Shown here piece after piece: positions 9,325-17,726 of a stretch of DNA of 34,189 nt. This stretch comes from Solirubrobacteraceae bacterium. GTDB lineage: Bacteria; Actinomycetota; Thermoleophilia; Solirubrobacterales; Solirubrobacteraceae. The stretch lies in contig JAUXSD010000044.1 of assembly GCA_030681525.1 (NCBI GenBank), forward strand, positions 1 to 34,189. Reading direction: 5' to 3'. Positions within the stretch are counted from its first letter, which is position 1. Each line of letters opens with the position of its first letter. The notes under the pieces were generated by a model that saw only the letters and a program-made list of their open reading frames with translations, was not told the origin of the DNA and ran no database searches. Position numbers and translations under genes: made by a program.

Positions 9325-9354
9325 TCCGGCGGCCCACTTCGGCGGGCCGCCGGA
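9325..9354 (+). terminator. Hairpin terminator after the MetE-like gene
   Basis: Perfect 11-bp GC-rich stem (9325-9335 with 9344-9354) and an 8-base loop, 36 bases after the stop codon. No T-run follows, so termination would be of the GC-hairpin type common in actinobacteria, or the hairpin may attenuate or stabilise the message before the next gene. Confidence 0.55.
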
Positions 9355-9396
9355 TGCGGCTCGTCGCGACAGGCGTCGATCGTCACCTCTCAGGCA

Positions 9397-10083
9397 ATGA
9401 ACTCCTCGCGCCAGCCCGTCATCGTCTCGGTCCCGGAGACCTGCCTCGCGGCGTCGGCCGCCTTCCACGAGCGCGACGGCCACACGGTCGTCGCCCATTA
9501 CGGGTCGGTTCCCGGCGAGATCGCCGTCTGCATGAAGAGCGTCGGGCTGGCCGATCACTCCGACTACGGCGTGCTCGAGTTGCGCGGTGACCGCGAGCCA
9601 CTCGACCGTGCCCTCATCGCCCGTTTCGGTGACCCGCCGCTGGGTGTCGGCAGCGCCCGGCGCCTGCACGGCGTGTGGTACCTGCGGATGGACGCCCACC
9701 ACACGCTGCTCGTCGGTCCGCACGCTGCGCTGGCGTCGCGACCGGCGGTCGGCCACGGACGTGACCGCAGCGAGCTGCCCCACCGCGACATCCGCGCCTC
9801 GCTGGCGATCATCGGCATCGTCGGACCGCGCGCCACCCGGCTGCTCGCCGCGGCCGGCCTCCCCGGCAAGCTGCCGATCGGCGCCATCGGCGCCGTTGCG
9901 GGGGACCCGAGCATCGTGGCGATCCTGCGCGAGAGCCAGCGGCGCTACCTCGTGCTCGTGCGCGCCCACGACGCCGACGCGCTGTGGGCGCACCTGCTCA
10001 CCGCCGGCGAGCCGCTGGGCGCGGCCTTCGTCGGCTACGACGCGCTCACGCTGCTGAACGCGTCATCCATCCCGGGGGGCTGA
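9397..10083 (+). CDS. GcvT/SoxG-like folate-binding-fold protein
   Basis: A 228-residue protein that looks like the aminomethyltransferase/YgfZ/sarcosine-oxidase-gamma fold. LADHSDYGVLELRGD (51-65) matches the first strand-helix. LAIIGIVGPRATRLLAAAGL (136-155) matches the GxxA..LL segment. YLVLVRAHDADALWAHLLTAG (184-204), then GAAFVGYDALTLL (208-220), match the C-terminal strand-helix of GcvT relatives. It is far shorter than GcvT (about 360) and close to SoxG size (about 200). Proteins of this fold bind tetrahydrofolate and accept or donate one-carbon units. Downstream of the MetE-like gene, it could be its methyl-donor partner; that is inference. ATG at 9397 has only a weak AGG 5 bases upstream. 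The fold call comes from pattern recognition only. Confidence 0.65.
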   Translation: MNSSRQPVIVSVPETCLAASAAFHERDGHTVVAHYGSVPGEIAVCMKSVGLADHSDYGVLELRGDREPLDRALIARFGDPPLGVGSARRLHGVWYLRMDAHHTLLVGPHAALASRPAVGHGRDRSELPHRDIRASLAIIGIVGPRATRLLAAAGLPGKLPIGAIGAVAGDPSIVAILRESQRRYLVLVRAHDADALWAHLLTAGEPLGAAFVGYDALTLLNASSIPGG

Positions 10084-10122
10084 GGCACCCGGCCCCGGCC
10101 GGTCGCCGTGCGCGCCCGGGCG

Positions 10123-11076
10123 TCACGGCTCGTGCTTCATCCTGCGCGTGTCGCGCGGCTCGAGGAACGGCTCGTCCTCCTCGGGGTGGCCCGCCTCGAT
10201 GGCGCGCTCGCGCTCGAGCTCGGCGTCCAGCTCGGCGCCGAGCAGAACCGAGATGTTCGTGATCCACAGCCACACGAGAAAGACGATGACGCCGCCCAGC
10301 GCACCGTAGGTCTTGTTGTAGGAGGCGAAGTTCGCGACGTACAGCGCGAAGGCCGCCGAGGCGACGATCCAGAGGATCACAGCGACCACGCCGCCCGGGC
10401 TGACCCAGCGGAACCTCGGGTGCTTCACGTTCGGCGCCGCCCAGTAGAGGATCGCGAACATCGTCATCACGACGACGAGGATCGGGGGCCACTTCGCGGT
10501 GTCCCAGACGGTCACCGCGCTCTCCTCGACCCCGAGCAGCCTGCCGGCCTGCTCGGCGAGCGGGCCGGTGAACGCGACGGCCACGGTGACGGCGGCCAGC
10601 ATGACGAGCAGCACGAGCGTCGTGAGCAGGCGCGTCGGCAGCGTCTTCCAGATCGGCCGGCCCTCCTCGACGTCCCAGATGTCGTTCGATGCGCGCATGA
10701 AGCCGCCGACGTAGCCCGACGCCGACCACATCGCGACGCCGAGTCCGACGAAGAACAGCACCCCGGCCGCGCCCTGGTTGCTCTGCAGGTTCGCGATCGC
10801 GTCCGTGAAGATCTCCTGCGCCGGGCCGGGAGCGATCTGCCTCAGGTTGTCGAGCAGCGCCTGCGTCGCGGACGGGCCGAGCAGGCCGAAGAAAGAGATG
10901 AGCGCAAGGATCGCCGGGAAGATCGCCAGGATCGAGTAGTACGTCAGGGCCGCGGCCCAGTCGAGGAGGTTGTCCTCGCGGAACTCGCGGACCGCGCGCC
11001 TGAGCGCCGCGCGCAGCGACCGCTGACGGAGGTCCGTCGGGCTCTCCGGCGCGCGCGACTCTTCGATCTCGGGCAT
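10123..11076 (-). CDS. YihY/BrkB-family inner membrane protein
   Basis: A 317-residue integral membrane protein with six predicted spans at about 44-66, 104-127, 149-170, 197-214, 228-250 and 260-280. The family pattern is clear: DWAAALTYYSILAIFPAILA near the N-terminus, then GFMRASNDIWDVEEGRP and, near the end, NKTYGALGGVIVFLVWLWIT. The C-terminal tail is charged and cytoplasmic. These proteins, once miscalled RNase BN, have no settled biochemical role. ATG at 11076 follows GAGGAAG by about 5 bases; the longer open frame upstream overlaps the divergent gene and is not used. It converges with the folate-fold gene, leaving 39 bases between stops. Confidence 0.95.
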   Translation of the reverse strand: MPEIEESRAPESPTDLRQRSLRAALRRAVREFREDNLLDWAAALTYYSILAIFPAILALISFFGLLGPSATQALLDNLRQIAPGPAQEIFTDAIANLQSNQGAAGVLFFVGLGVAMWSASGYVGGFMRASNDIWDVEEGRPIWKTLPTRLLTTLVLLVMLAAVTVAVAFTGPLAEQAGRLLGVEESAVTVWDTAKWPPILVVVMTMFAILYWAAPNVKHPRFRWVSPGGVVAVILWIVASAAFALYVANFASYNKTYGALGGVIVFLVWLWITNISVLLGAELDAELERERAIEAGHPEEDEPFLEPRDTRRMKHEP

Positions 11077-11199
11077 CGGGCTTCCTCTCGTCGACAGCAA
11101 GGATTCCCCCGCACCTGCGACCCGACGCCCACGGCGGTGAGCGCCGACGCGCCAACCCCGCGACCGGTCGCCCCGCCTCATCGGGCAAGATGCCGACCC

Positions 11200-12207
11200 A
11201 TGGCGCTCGACGACTACGGCGTGCTGGCGGCGCGCGCCCGGGAGACCCGCCGCGAGGACGGGACCGACACGCCCCATCTACAGGTCCACCTGCTCTCCGC
11301 GGGGGAGCAGCATTGGCGAGTCGCGGTGAACGTCGAGTCGCGGCAGGCGCCGTCGGAGCTGCTGTACCTCGTCGAGGACGACTTGCGCCATCCGGTCACC
11401 GCGGCGCTGGCGGGCCTCGGCGACGGCTGGCATCCCCTGCGGGCCGGTGCGGACGGGCCGCATCTGGACTACGTGCGCGGCAACCTCTTCGACCGCACGC
11501 GGATGCGGCTGCTGCCGCCGGCGCTCGAGGGCCCCGACAACGACCTCGCCGACCTGCTCGACCACTGGCTGCGCCGCGCGATCGCCGATCCGACGGCGAC
11601 CGTCTTCGCTTTCGGGCAGCGCTGGGGTCCCGACGACGGCGTCCGCGACGACGTCTTCGGCTTCGCGCCGGCCAGCGGCGTGCACGACATCCATATGAAC
11701 CAGGGCAGCGCGGCGCCGTTTGCGCGCGACAACGGCGTGCGCCAGGACGGCGCGCTGATCCTGCGCTTCACGCAGCCGGAGCGCTGGGTGGCGATCTTCC
11801 TGGCCTTCCAGAGCCAGGCCTTCCACACCGACGACGTCACGGGCCACCCGCTCGACGCCGGCGTGCCCGCCGGGGCCGGCGACAGCGGCGCGGTGCGGAT
11901 CCTCGCCGCGCTCGTCAACCCGACCGGGCCCGCGCCCGAGGCCGAGAGCGTGCTGCTGCTCAACGCCTCACCGGAACCCGTCGACCTGACCGGCTGGCGG
12001 ATCGCCGACCGCGCCGGCCAGACCTGCCCGGTGCCCGGCGGCCCGCTCGCTGCCGGCGACACGCGTCGCGTCGCGATCGCCGGCCGCGTCGCCCTCGGCA
12101 ACGCCGGCGCGACGATCAGCCTGCTCGATGCGAGCGGGCTGAAGGTCGCCGGCGTCGCCTACACCGCCGCGGACGCGCAGCGCGAAGGCTGGACGGTCAC
12201 GTTCTGA
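11200..12207 (+). CDS. YukJ (DUF2278) protein with C-terminal lamin-tail domain
   Basis: A 335-residue protein. Residues 1 to about 225 match the YukJ/DUF2278 family: a YGVL start, AVNVES (42-47), LDYVRGNLFD (89-98), DNDLADLL (113-120), VHDIHMNQG (161-169), DNGVRQDGAL (177-186) and AFQSQ with TDD (202-212). Residues about 230-335 form a lamin-tail (LTD) immunoglobulin-like fold: LLLNASPEPVDLTGWRIAD, then GNAGATISLLD. LTDs tend to sit on secreted or nucleic-acid/membrane-associated proteins, but no signal peptide is visible here. The biochemical role of YukJ is unknown. No Shine-Dalgarno; CAAGAT at 11186-11191 lies 8 bases before the ATG, fitting a leaderless transcript. It converges on the carboxypeptidase gene with 5 bases between stops. 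Confidence 0.9.
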   Translation: MALDDYGVLAARARETRREDGTDTPHLQVHLLSAGEQHWRVAVNVESRQAPSELLYLVEDDLRHPVTAALAGLGDGWHPLRAGADGPHLDYVRGNLFDRTRMRLLPPALEGPDNDLADLLDHWLRRAIADPTATVFAFGQRWGPDDGVRDDVFGFAPASGVHDIHMNQGSAAPFARDNGVRQDGALILRFTQPERWVAIFLAFQSQAFHTDDVTGHPLDAGVPAGAGDSGAVRILAALVNPTGPAPEAESVLLLNASPEPVDLTGWRIADRAGQTCPVPGGPLAAGDTRRVAIAGRVALGNAGATISLLDASGLKVAGVAYTAADAQREGWTVTF

Positions 12208-12212
12208 GGGCG

Positions 12213-14039
12213 CTACCCGCGCGTCACCCGCACGTCGTCGACCGCGGCCTCCACGAGGCTGGCCCCCGACAGGTCGGCCGCCTCGACGACGAGCTGCACG
12301 GTCTGACCCGCGAACGCGCTCAGGTTCACGCTCGCCGTCGCCCAGGCGCCGTTGTCGTTGTTCGCCGCGCCGAGCTCCTGGAACACCGTCGTGCCGCCGA
12401 TCCGGATCCGCAGGTAGTCGGCCGACGACGAGTTGCTGCCGTGCGCCATGTAGTAGGAGAAGCTCAGGGTGTAGCTCGAGCCGCCGGTCAGCGCGATCGC
12501 CGGCGACGTGATCGCGGTGACGCCGCCGTCGACGTCGTAGGCGCCCGCGGACGTGCCGGCGAGGCGGCCGGTGACGAGGTCGTTGACGCCGCTGACGGTC
12601 GTGCCGAGCTGCTTGGCGCCGCCGGAGTTCGTGGCGGCCGGGTCGCCGCGCTCGAAGCGCCCGCTCGTGGCGCCGGTCGTGCTCGCCGTCCAGCCGCGCG
12701 CGGCCTCGAAGTCGTCGGAGAAGATCGTCGAGCTCGGCAGGCCGCAGTACTGCGTCTCCTTGCCGATCGCCCGCTGCGGGCAGTCGGAGATCTCCAGCAG
12801 CCGCAGGACGGCCTCGCGGTTGCGCGACGTCTGCGTCGCGATCGCCTCGTCGGGCGGATAGAAGCCCGGGCTCGACGTCCGCGGGTACATCTCGAACGTG
12901 TAGCCGAAGATCTTGTGCTGACCCCACAGCCAGTCGTCGATCGCGCCGTCGGCGATGTACAGGTCGCTGGCCTGCTCGGGGGTGTAGCCGTTCGTGGAGG
13001 CCAGGTTGACGCCCAGCGTCCGGAACGTCGCCTCGTCGTCGGCGGTCAGGCCCGGCGCCGTGTTGGCGGTCGTGTAGCCGTACGGCCACAGGACGAGCTC
13101 GGAGTAGGTGTGGAAGTCGATGCCGGCCTTGATCTGCTGCACGCCGCCCACGACGCGCGAGTTGACGAAGTCGCGCACGACGGCCGTCTCGGGGGCCGAG
13201 AACGGCGCCGGCCCGCGGTAGGTCTCCGAGGAGAACGTCCCGCTCGATCCGCCGCAGCAGCCCCACTGCCAGCCCCAGTTGCGGTTGAGGTCGGTGCCGA
13301 CCGCGGTCGACCCGGCGTTGGGCTGGCGGTTCTTGCGCCACATCGCGTAGGAGCCGCTGGCGACGTCGAACTCCGCGCCGTCGGGGTTCATGCTCGGCAC
13401 GATCCAGATCTCGCGCGTGTTCACCACGCCGGTGAGGCGCGCGTCGGTGCCGTACCTGCCGGTGAGCTCGTTGAGCAGGTACATCGCCATCTCGACGGTA
13501 AGGTGCTCGCGGGCGTGCTGGTTTGCGGTGAACAGCACCTCCGGCTCGGCCTCGTCGGCGGCCACGTTGTCGGAGATCTTCAGCGCGTAGATCGTGCGGC
13601 CCTGATAGGTCGTGCCGATCGCGCTGCGGCGCACGATCGAGGGGTACGCTGCGGCGATCGCCGCCGTCTCGTCGACCATCTCCTGATAGCTGTGGTAGCC
13701 GGCGTCCGCAGCCGGGAACGCGGCCGCGCCGGCGCGCAGGCCCTGGGCCCGCCCGGGCAGCCGCGGCTGCGCGCCGCGCAGCACCCGGAACTTCAGGCGT
13801 CCCAGCCGGCGCGCATCCGAGCGCGAGGCGCTGACCACGAGCGCGCCGTGGTCGCTGCCGAGGATCGCGACCCCGGTGCGGGCCACCGCGGCGCGGTCCT
13901 TGGCGGTGCGCACGCCCTCGACGCGATAGGTCTTCACCGGCGCCTGCGCGGCGGCGGCGGCGGTCGACGCCGACAGGGCGGCCAGCGACAGTAGCGAGAC
14001 GGCGACCGGGAGCAGTGCGCGTCGACCGATGGTGTGCAT
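12213..14039 (-). CDS. Secreted M14 zinc carboxypeptidase with C-terminal jelly-roll-type domain
   Basis: A 608-residue exported metallopeptidase related to carboxypeptidase T/A. A signal peptide spans about 1-32 and a pro-region about 33-110. The catalytic domain spans about 113-420. Zinc ligands are H175 and E178 (NQHARE) and H310 (DFHTYSE). N252 and R253 in DLNRNWGW bind the substrate carboxylate, and E383 in YTFEMYP is the general base. All key residues are present, so it should be active. Residues about 440-608 form a beta-rich accessory domain (starting [10 protein letters not shown]) typical of secreted hydrolases. ATG at 14039 follows GAGGAGGA by a few bases; the longer open frame upstream is not used. 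It is divergent from the pilus operon. It probably scavenges extracellular peptides. Confidence 0.95.
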   Translation of the reverse strand: MHTIGRRALLPVAVSLLSLAALSASTAAAAAQAPVKTYRVEGVRTAKDRAAVARTGVAILGSDHGALVVSASRSDARRLGRLKFRVLRGAQPRLPGRAQGLRAGAAAFPAADAGYHSYQEMVDETAAIAAAYPSIVRRSAIGTTYQGRTIYALKISDNVAADEAEPEVLFTANQHAREHLTVEMAMYLLNELTGRYGTDARLTGVVNTREIWIVPSMNPDGAEFDVASGSYAMWRKNRQPNAGSTAVGTDLNRNWGWQWGCCGGSSGTFSSETYRGPAPFSAPETAVVRDFVNSRVVGGVQQIKAGIDFHTYSELVLWPYGYTTANTAPGLTADDEATFRTLGVNLASTNGYTPEQASDLYIADGAIDDWLWGQHKIFGYTFEMYPRTSSPGFYPPDEAIATQTSRNREAVLRLLEISDCPQRAIGKETQYCGLPSSTIFSDDFEAARGWTASTTGATSGRFERGDPAATNSGGAKQLGTTVSGVNDLVTGRLAGTSAGAYDVDGGVTAITSPAIALTGGSSYTLSFSYYMAHGSNSSSADYLRIRIGGTTVFQELGAANNDNGAWATASVNLSAFAGQTVQLVVEAADLSGASLVEAAVDDVRVTRG

Positions 14040-14147
14040 CGTGGTCCTCCTCGATGAGCTGTCGCGGCCGCGGGCGTGGCGGTGGGCGCAAACGTACTCC
14101 TCAGCGCGGGCGCGTGCGAGACCGGACATCCGGCTGCTGCGCCCCGC

Positions 14148-14180
14148 TGGACGCATCGTCCATGTGTCCAATCGTGTCCA
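14148..14180. promoter_or_regulatory. Clustered TGGAC/GTCCA elements between carboxypeptidase and pilus operon
   Basis: Four copies of one pentamer lie in 33 bp: TGGAC at 14148-14152 and GTCCA at 14158-14162, 14166-14170 and 14176-14180. The first two form an inverted pair. They sit in the 182-bp divergent gap 40-75 bp before the PilMN start, where a repressor or activator could act. Chance clustering in GC-rich DNA is possible. Confidence 0.3.
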
Positions 14181-14221
14181 GCGCTCTCTTCGAGATCCGC
14201 TAAGGGGCCGATCAGCGGGAC

Positions 14222-16126
14222 GTGCGGATTCCCAACTTGCCTTCCGGCGGACGTGTCCGTCTCGGAACGCGCCGGCCCAGCTCGGCCGTCGCCCTCGACA
14301 TCGGCGCCGATGCCGTCGTAGCTCTGCCACCCGGCGGCTCCGACGCGCGTCGCGTGCGCCAAGCCATTGTCCATCCCCTGCCTGTCGGCCTCGTCGTCGA
14401 CGGCGAGGTCGTCGACTCCGACGGTCTCGCCACGGAGCTGCGCTCGCTCTTTCAGGAGCACGGGCTGCCGCGCGACGTTCGCGTCGGGCTCGCCCACCCG
14501 CGGCTCATGGTGCGGCTCGTCGAGCTGCCCGCGACGCTTGACGGAAGCGACCTCGACAGCGCGGTACGCCACCTCGCGACCGACCTGCTGCCCGTCGGCC
14601 TCGACCAGCTCGTCGTCGACTACCGACGCATCGGCCGCGTCCCGGGCGAGAACGGCGACGGCCAGCAGCGGATCCTCATGGCCGCCGCTCGCGTCGACGG
14701 GATCGACCGCCTCATGCAGGCGCTCGACGCCGCCGGCCTGCGGGCCCAGGGCATCGCGCTCTCGGGTCTCGCCATGGTCTCCGCGCTCGATCACGCGCTC
14801 ATGCCGGGCGAGGCGATCCTCTACGTCCAGGCCGGCGCGCTGACCAACGTCGTCATCACCGAGGACGGCCAGCCGCTGCTCGTGCGTGCCGCCTCGGCCG
14901 GGTCGGAGGCGATCGCCACCGGACTCGCCGAGCGCGCCGGGATCAGCCACGAGGCCGCCCGCGCGCAGATCGCCACGATCGGCCTGGGCACCGGCGCCAA
15001 CGCGGCGGGCAAGCCCGACGAGATGGAGGCGACCGTCGCCCAGCAGGTCCGCGAGGGCCTGCGCCGCGTCGTCGCCGAGGTGCAGTCCTCGCGCGGCGTC
15101 TACGCCGCTCGCCCGGACGCCTGCGCGATCGGCGGCATCGTCCTGACCGGCTCGATGACCACCTGGCCGGGCGTGGCCCAGGCGCTCGAGGACGAGCTGC
15201 ACCTGCCCGTCGTCGTCGCCGACCGCGAGAGCTGGCCGCAGATCGACGGCCTCGGGGCCGCCCCCGAGCGCCTCGACGTCGTGGTCGGCCTGTCGCGGGC
15301 AACCGAGGCGCTGCGCCCGGACCTGCGCGCCGCCGGCACGAAGACGAGCTACCGCGCCGGCCGGCACGAGCGGGCCGGGACGGGCAACCGTCCGCCGCTG
15401 ATCGCCCAGGTCGGCGGGGCCATGCTGGCCCTCGTCCTGGTGGCGATCGTCTACCTCGTCGTCATCTCCAACCAGGTCAGCTCCGACCGCGAGCGGCTCG
15501 GCCAGATCCAGGGCGAGCTCGTCGCGGCCGAGCAGAAGACCGCCGCGCTCAAGCCCTACGACGACTTCGCCAAGGCCGCCGCCAAGCGCCATGACGCGGT
15601 CGCCTCGGTGGCCAAGGCCCGCTTCAAGTGGGACCGGACGCTGACCGAGATCGCCCGCGTCGCACCGGACAACGTCTGGCTGACGACGATGGACGGCACG
15701 CTCGCGCCGACGAACGGTGCTCCCGGTGCGACGCCCGTCGCGGGCGCCCCGTCGGGCATGCTCACGCCGACGCTCAAGCTCGCCGGCTGCGCCGCGCACG
15801 AGCGCAACGTGCCCGCGTACATCGACCGTCTGCACCTCATGACGGGCGTCACCGAGGTCGGCTTCAGCCGCGCGGAGAAGCTCGACAAGAAGGGTGAGGG
15901 CGCCAGCGCCGTCGGCGGTGACTGCTTCAACAACGACACGAAGGCCGCGAAGTTCGAGCTCTCGACCTTCTTCAAGCAGCAGCCGGCCCCGGGCGCAGCC
16001 GCCACGCCGGCCGCCACGACCACCACCACCACGCCGGCGACACCCGCGCCGGCGGCCGGAACCACCCCCCCAGCCACGGCGCCTGCCAACCAGACCGCCG
16101 CGGTGCCCACCGGAGGCTCGCGATGA
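14222..16126 (+). CDS. pilM: Type IV pilus assembly PilM-PilN fusion protein
   Basis: A 634-residue protein joining two alignment-subcomplex proteins. Residues about 20-375 are PilM, an actin-like ATPase domain: [11 protein letters not shown] phosphate-1 loop (23-33), an [21 protein letters not shown] segment and the GGIVLTGSM phosphate-2/adenosine region. Residues about 391-417 are a single transmembrane span, and residues about 418-580 are PilN, with a periplasmic coiled coil and ferredoxin-like fold. The last about 60 residues are Thr/Pro/Ala low-complexity. PilM and PilN are normally separate; the fusion resembles GspL of type II secretion. GTG at 14222 is the only sensible start found; its ribosome site is weak. 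Its TGA overlaps the pilO ATG (ATGA). Confidence 0.88.
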   Translation: MRIPNLPSGGRVRLGTRRPSSAVALDIGADAVVALPPGGSDARRVRQAIVHPLPVGLVVDGEVVDSDGLATELRSLFQEHGLPRDVRVGLAHPRLMVRLVELPATLDGSDLDSAVRHLATDLLPVGLDQLVVDYRRIGRVPGENGDGQQRILMAAARVDGIDRLMQALDAAGLRAQGIALSGLAMVSALDHALMPGEAILYVQAGALTNVVITEDGQPLLVRAASAGSEAIATGLAERAGISHEAARAQIATIGLGTGANAAGKPDEMEATVAQQVREGLRRVVAEVQSSRGVYAARPDACAIGGIVLTGSMTTWPGVAQALEDELHLPVVVADRESWPQIDGLGAAPERLDVVVGLSRATEALRPDLRAAGTKTSYRAGRHERAGTGNRPPLIAQVGGAMLALVLVAIVYLVVISNQVSSDRERLGQIQGELVAAEQKTAALKPYDDFAKAAAKRHDAVASVAKARFKWDRTLTEIARVAPDNVWLTTMDGTLAPTNGAPGATPVAGAPSGMLTPTLKLAGCAAHERNVPAYIDRLHLMTGVTEVGFSRAEKLDKKGEGASAVGGDCFNNDTKAAKFELSTFFKQQPAPGAAATPAATTTTTTPATPAPAAGTTPPATAPANQTAAVPTGGSR

Positions 16127-16809
16127 CGACGAACGACACACGGACGATCGCCATCGTCGCGCTCGCCGGGGTCGCGATCCTGGCGGCGCTGTGGATGCTG
16201 GCGATCAGCCCCAAGCGCGACGAGCGCACGCAGGTGAAGGCCAACGTGGCCGCCCAGGAGGCGCGTCTGCAGACAGCTCAGACGCAGCTCGCCTCCTTCG
16301 AGGCCGCCAAGAAGCAGTTCCCGGTCAAGCTCGCCGAGCTCAAGCGGCTCGACGAGGCCGTACCGGCTCGCGGCGCCATCTCGTCGCTGCTGCGCCAGCT
16401 GCAGCGCCGGGCCAAGGTGCGCAACAGCAACCTGCGGCTCGTGGCTCTGAAGTCGGCGGCGCCGACGCAAGGCACCACGGCCGGGGTCACCACCCCGGGC
16501 GCGACCGTCGGCCCGAACGGGCTGGCCGCGCTGCCGTTCGAGTTCGAGTTCAGCGGCGAGTACTTCGACCTGCGCGACATCCTCGCGACGGTGCGCCGGT
16601 CGGTGAGCGTACGCAAGGACAAGGTCAAGGTCAGCGGCCGTCTGCTGACGATCGACTCGGTCAAGTTCACGCGTGCCGACCCCGCGTCCTCGCGGACGAA
16701 GGCGACGCTGACCGCCACCGCCTACATCGCCCCCGACGGGGCTGCCACCCCCGAGCCGCCCGCCGCCGCCACCCCGGCGACGCCGGCCACCCCCACCGGA
16801 GGATCATGA
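16123..16809 (+). CDS. pilO: Type IV pilus inner-membrane platform protein PilO
   Basis: A 228-residue bitopic membrane protein: a short cytoplasmic tail, one span at about 8-26, a coiled-coil helix at about 35-80 and a periplasmic alpha/beta domain at about 85-210 (SSLLRQLQRRAKVRNSNLRL, later PFEFEFSGEYFDLRDIL). This is the normal PilO plan, and it follows PilN directly. The C-terminus is Pro/Ala-rich. Its start overlaps the upstream stop by 4 bases, so its translation is coupled to that of the fused PilMN with which it should form the alignment complex. Confidence 0.85.
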   Translation: MTTNDTRTIAIVALAGVAILAALWMLAISPKRDERTQVKANVAAQEARLQTAQTQLASFEAAKKQFPVKLAELKRLDEAVPARGAISSLLRQLQRRAKVRNSNLRLVALKSAAPTQGTTAGVTTPGATVGPNGLAALPFEFEFSGEYFDLRDILATVRRSVSVRKDKVKVSGRLLTIDSVKFTRADPASSRTKATLTATAYIAPDGAATPEPPAAATPATPATPTGGS

Positions 16810-17699
16810 TGCTTCGCAACCTGATCGACGAGGTCCGCAACCGCCAGGTGCTGGCGCTTGCGGGACTCGGCGTGCTCGTCGCGCTGGCTCTGCCGCTGCT
16901 GTTTCTGAAGGGTGCCCCCGCGGGCGCCCCGCAGGCCGACGTGGCGGCGCCGGCCGCGGCCAAGGAGGCCAAGCTGCCGCCCCGCGCCGCGCGTCTGCTC
17001 GCCACGGACGACCCGGGAGCGCCGGGCGGTCAGGCGAAGGGATCCGCGCAGGATCCGTTCGCCCCGCCGGCGTCCTACCGCGCCGCCGCCGCCGCGGCGA
17101 CGAAGGCCGGCTCCGGCAGCGCGCCGACGACCGCGACGCCGGCGGTCAGCGGCGGTGGCGCCGCCACGATCACGAAGGCTCCTGCGGTCGTCCCCGGGAC
17201 CCCGAGTGCGCCGCGTCCGACCACCCCGCGTCGCGCGACGCCCTCGCTCAACGCGAACAACGCGTCGGTCGACATCCGCTTCGGCCCCAAGGCCAACACC
17301 CGGATCAAGCGCTCGATCCGTCGCCAGAAGGGGCTCTACGTCCATGGCAAGCTCGTCGCGATGTTCGTGAAGTACTCCCCCGCCCGCAAGGCGGCGGTCT
17401 TCGCGCTCGCGCCCGGGCTGCACATCACTGGCCCGACCAAGTGCCGCGTCGTGGACGGCTCCTGCCGCTACCTCGACATCCCTGCCGGGGAGCACGCCTG
17501 GATCACGACGATCACGGCCAACCGCACGATTGTCAGCCGGCGCCTGGACGTCGTTCGCATCAAGCGGCGCACGGCGAGCTCGCGCACGCGGGTGGCGTCG
17601 GCCAGCGCACGCAGCGAGGCGGCGTGCCTGGCGCGCAAGCTCGTGGCGATGAAGCGCGGCGACGCGCTGCTCGGCCGCGACGCCTGCAAGCGCTCGTAG
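16809..17699 (+). CDS. Unrecognised bitopic protein in the PilP position of the pilus operon
   Basis: A 296-residue protein I cannot place in a known family. One N-terminal membrane span (about 13-33) is followed by a disordered Ala/Pro/Thr/Gly-rich stretch (about 35-145). A basic, beta-rich domain follows (about 150-255, from VDIRFGPKANTRIKRSIRRQ) with two cysteines close together (KCRVVDGSCRYL), then a Lys/Arg/Ser-rich tail. Operon position matches pilP, and the layout of N-terminal anchor, flexible linker and C-terminal beta domain is PilP-like, but PilP is a lipoprotein and no lipobox is present. GGAGG at 16798-16802 fits the ATG at 16809 better than the ATG at 16806, although 16806 gives an ATGA overlap with pilO. 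Confidence 0.7.
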   Translation: MLRNLIDEVRNRQVLALAGLGVLVALALPLLFLKGAPAGAPQADVAAPAAAKEAKLPPRAARLLATDDPGAPGGQAKGSAQDPFAPPASYRAAAAAATKAGSGSAPTTATPAVSGGGAATITKAPAVVPGTPSAPRPTTPRRATPSLNANNASVDIRFGPKANTRIKRSIRRQKGLYVHGKLVAMFVKYSPARKAAVFALAPGLHITGPTKCRVVDGSCRYLDIPAGEHAWITTITANRTIVSRRLDVVRIKRRTASSRTRVASASARSEAACLARKLVAMKRGDALLGRDACKRS

Positions 17700-17726
17700 C
17701 CCGTACCCCGGGTGCCCAGGATGATC

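Noticed and set aside
9387..9397. CTCTCAGGCAA just before the GcvT-like gene, as in a glycine riboswitch
   Set aside because: Only this 3' segment matches; the required upstream conserved segments of the aptamer are absent between 9289 and 9386.
8086..9993. 635-codon minus-strand open frame
   Set aside because: Runs opposite the MetE-like and folate-fold genes; composition is shadow-like (Arg, Val, Asp) and no domain is recognisable.
11190..13994. 934-codon plus-strand open frame
   Set aside because: Overlaps YukJ in another frame and the carboxypeptidase in antisense; no motifs.
13934..16141. 735-codon minus-strand open frame
   Set aside because: Antisense to the PilM-PilN fusion, Arg/Gly/Asp-rich, no motifs.
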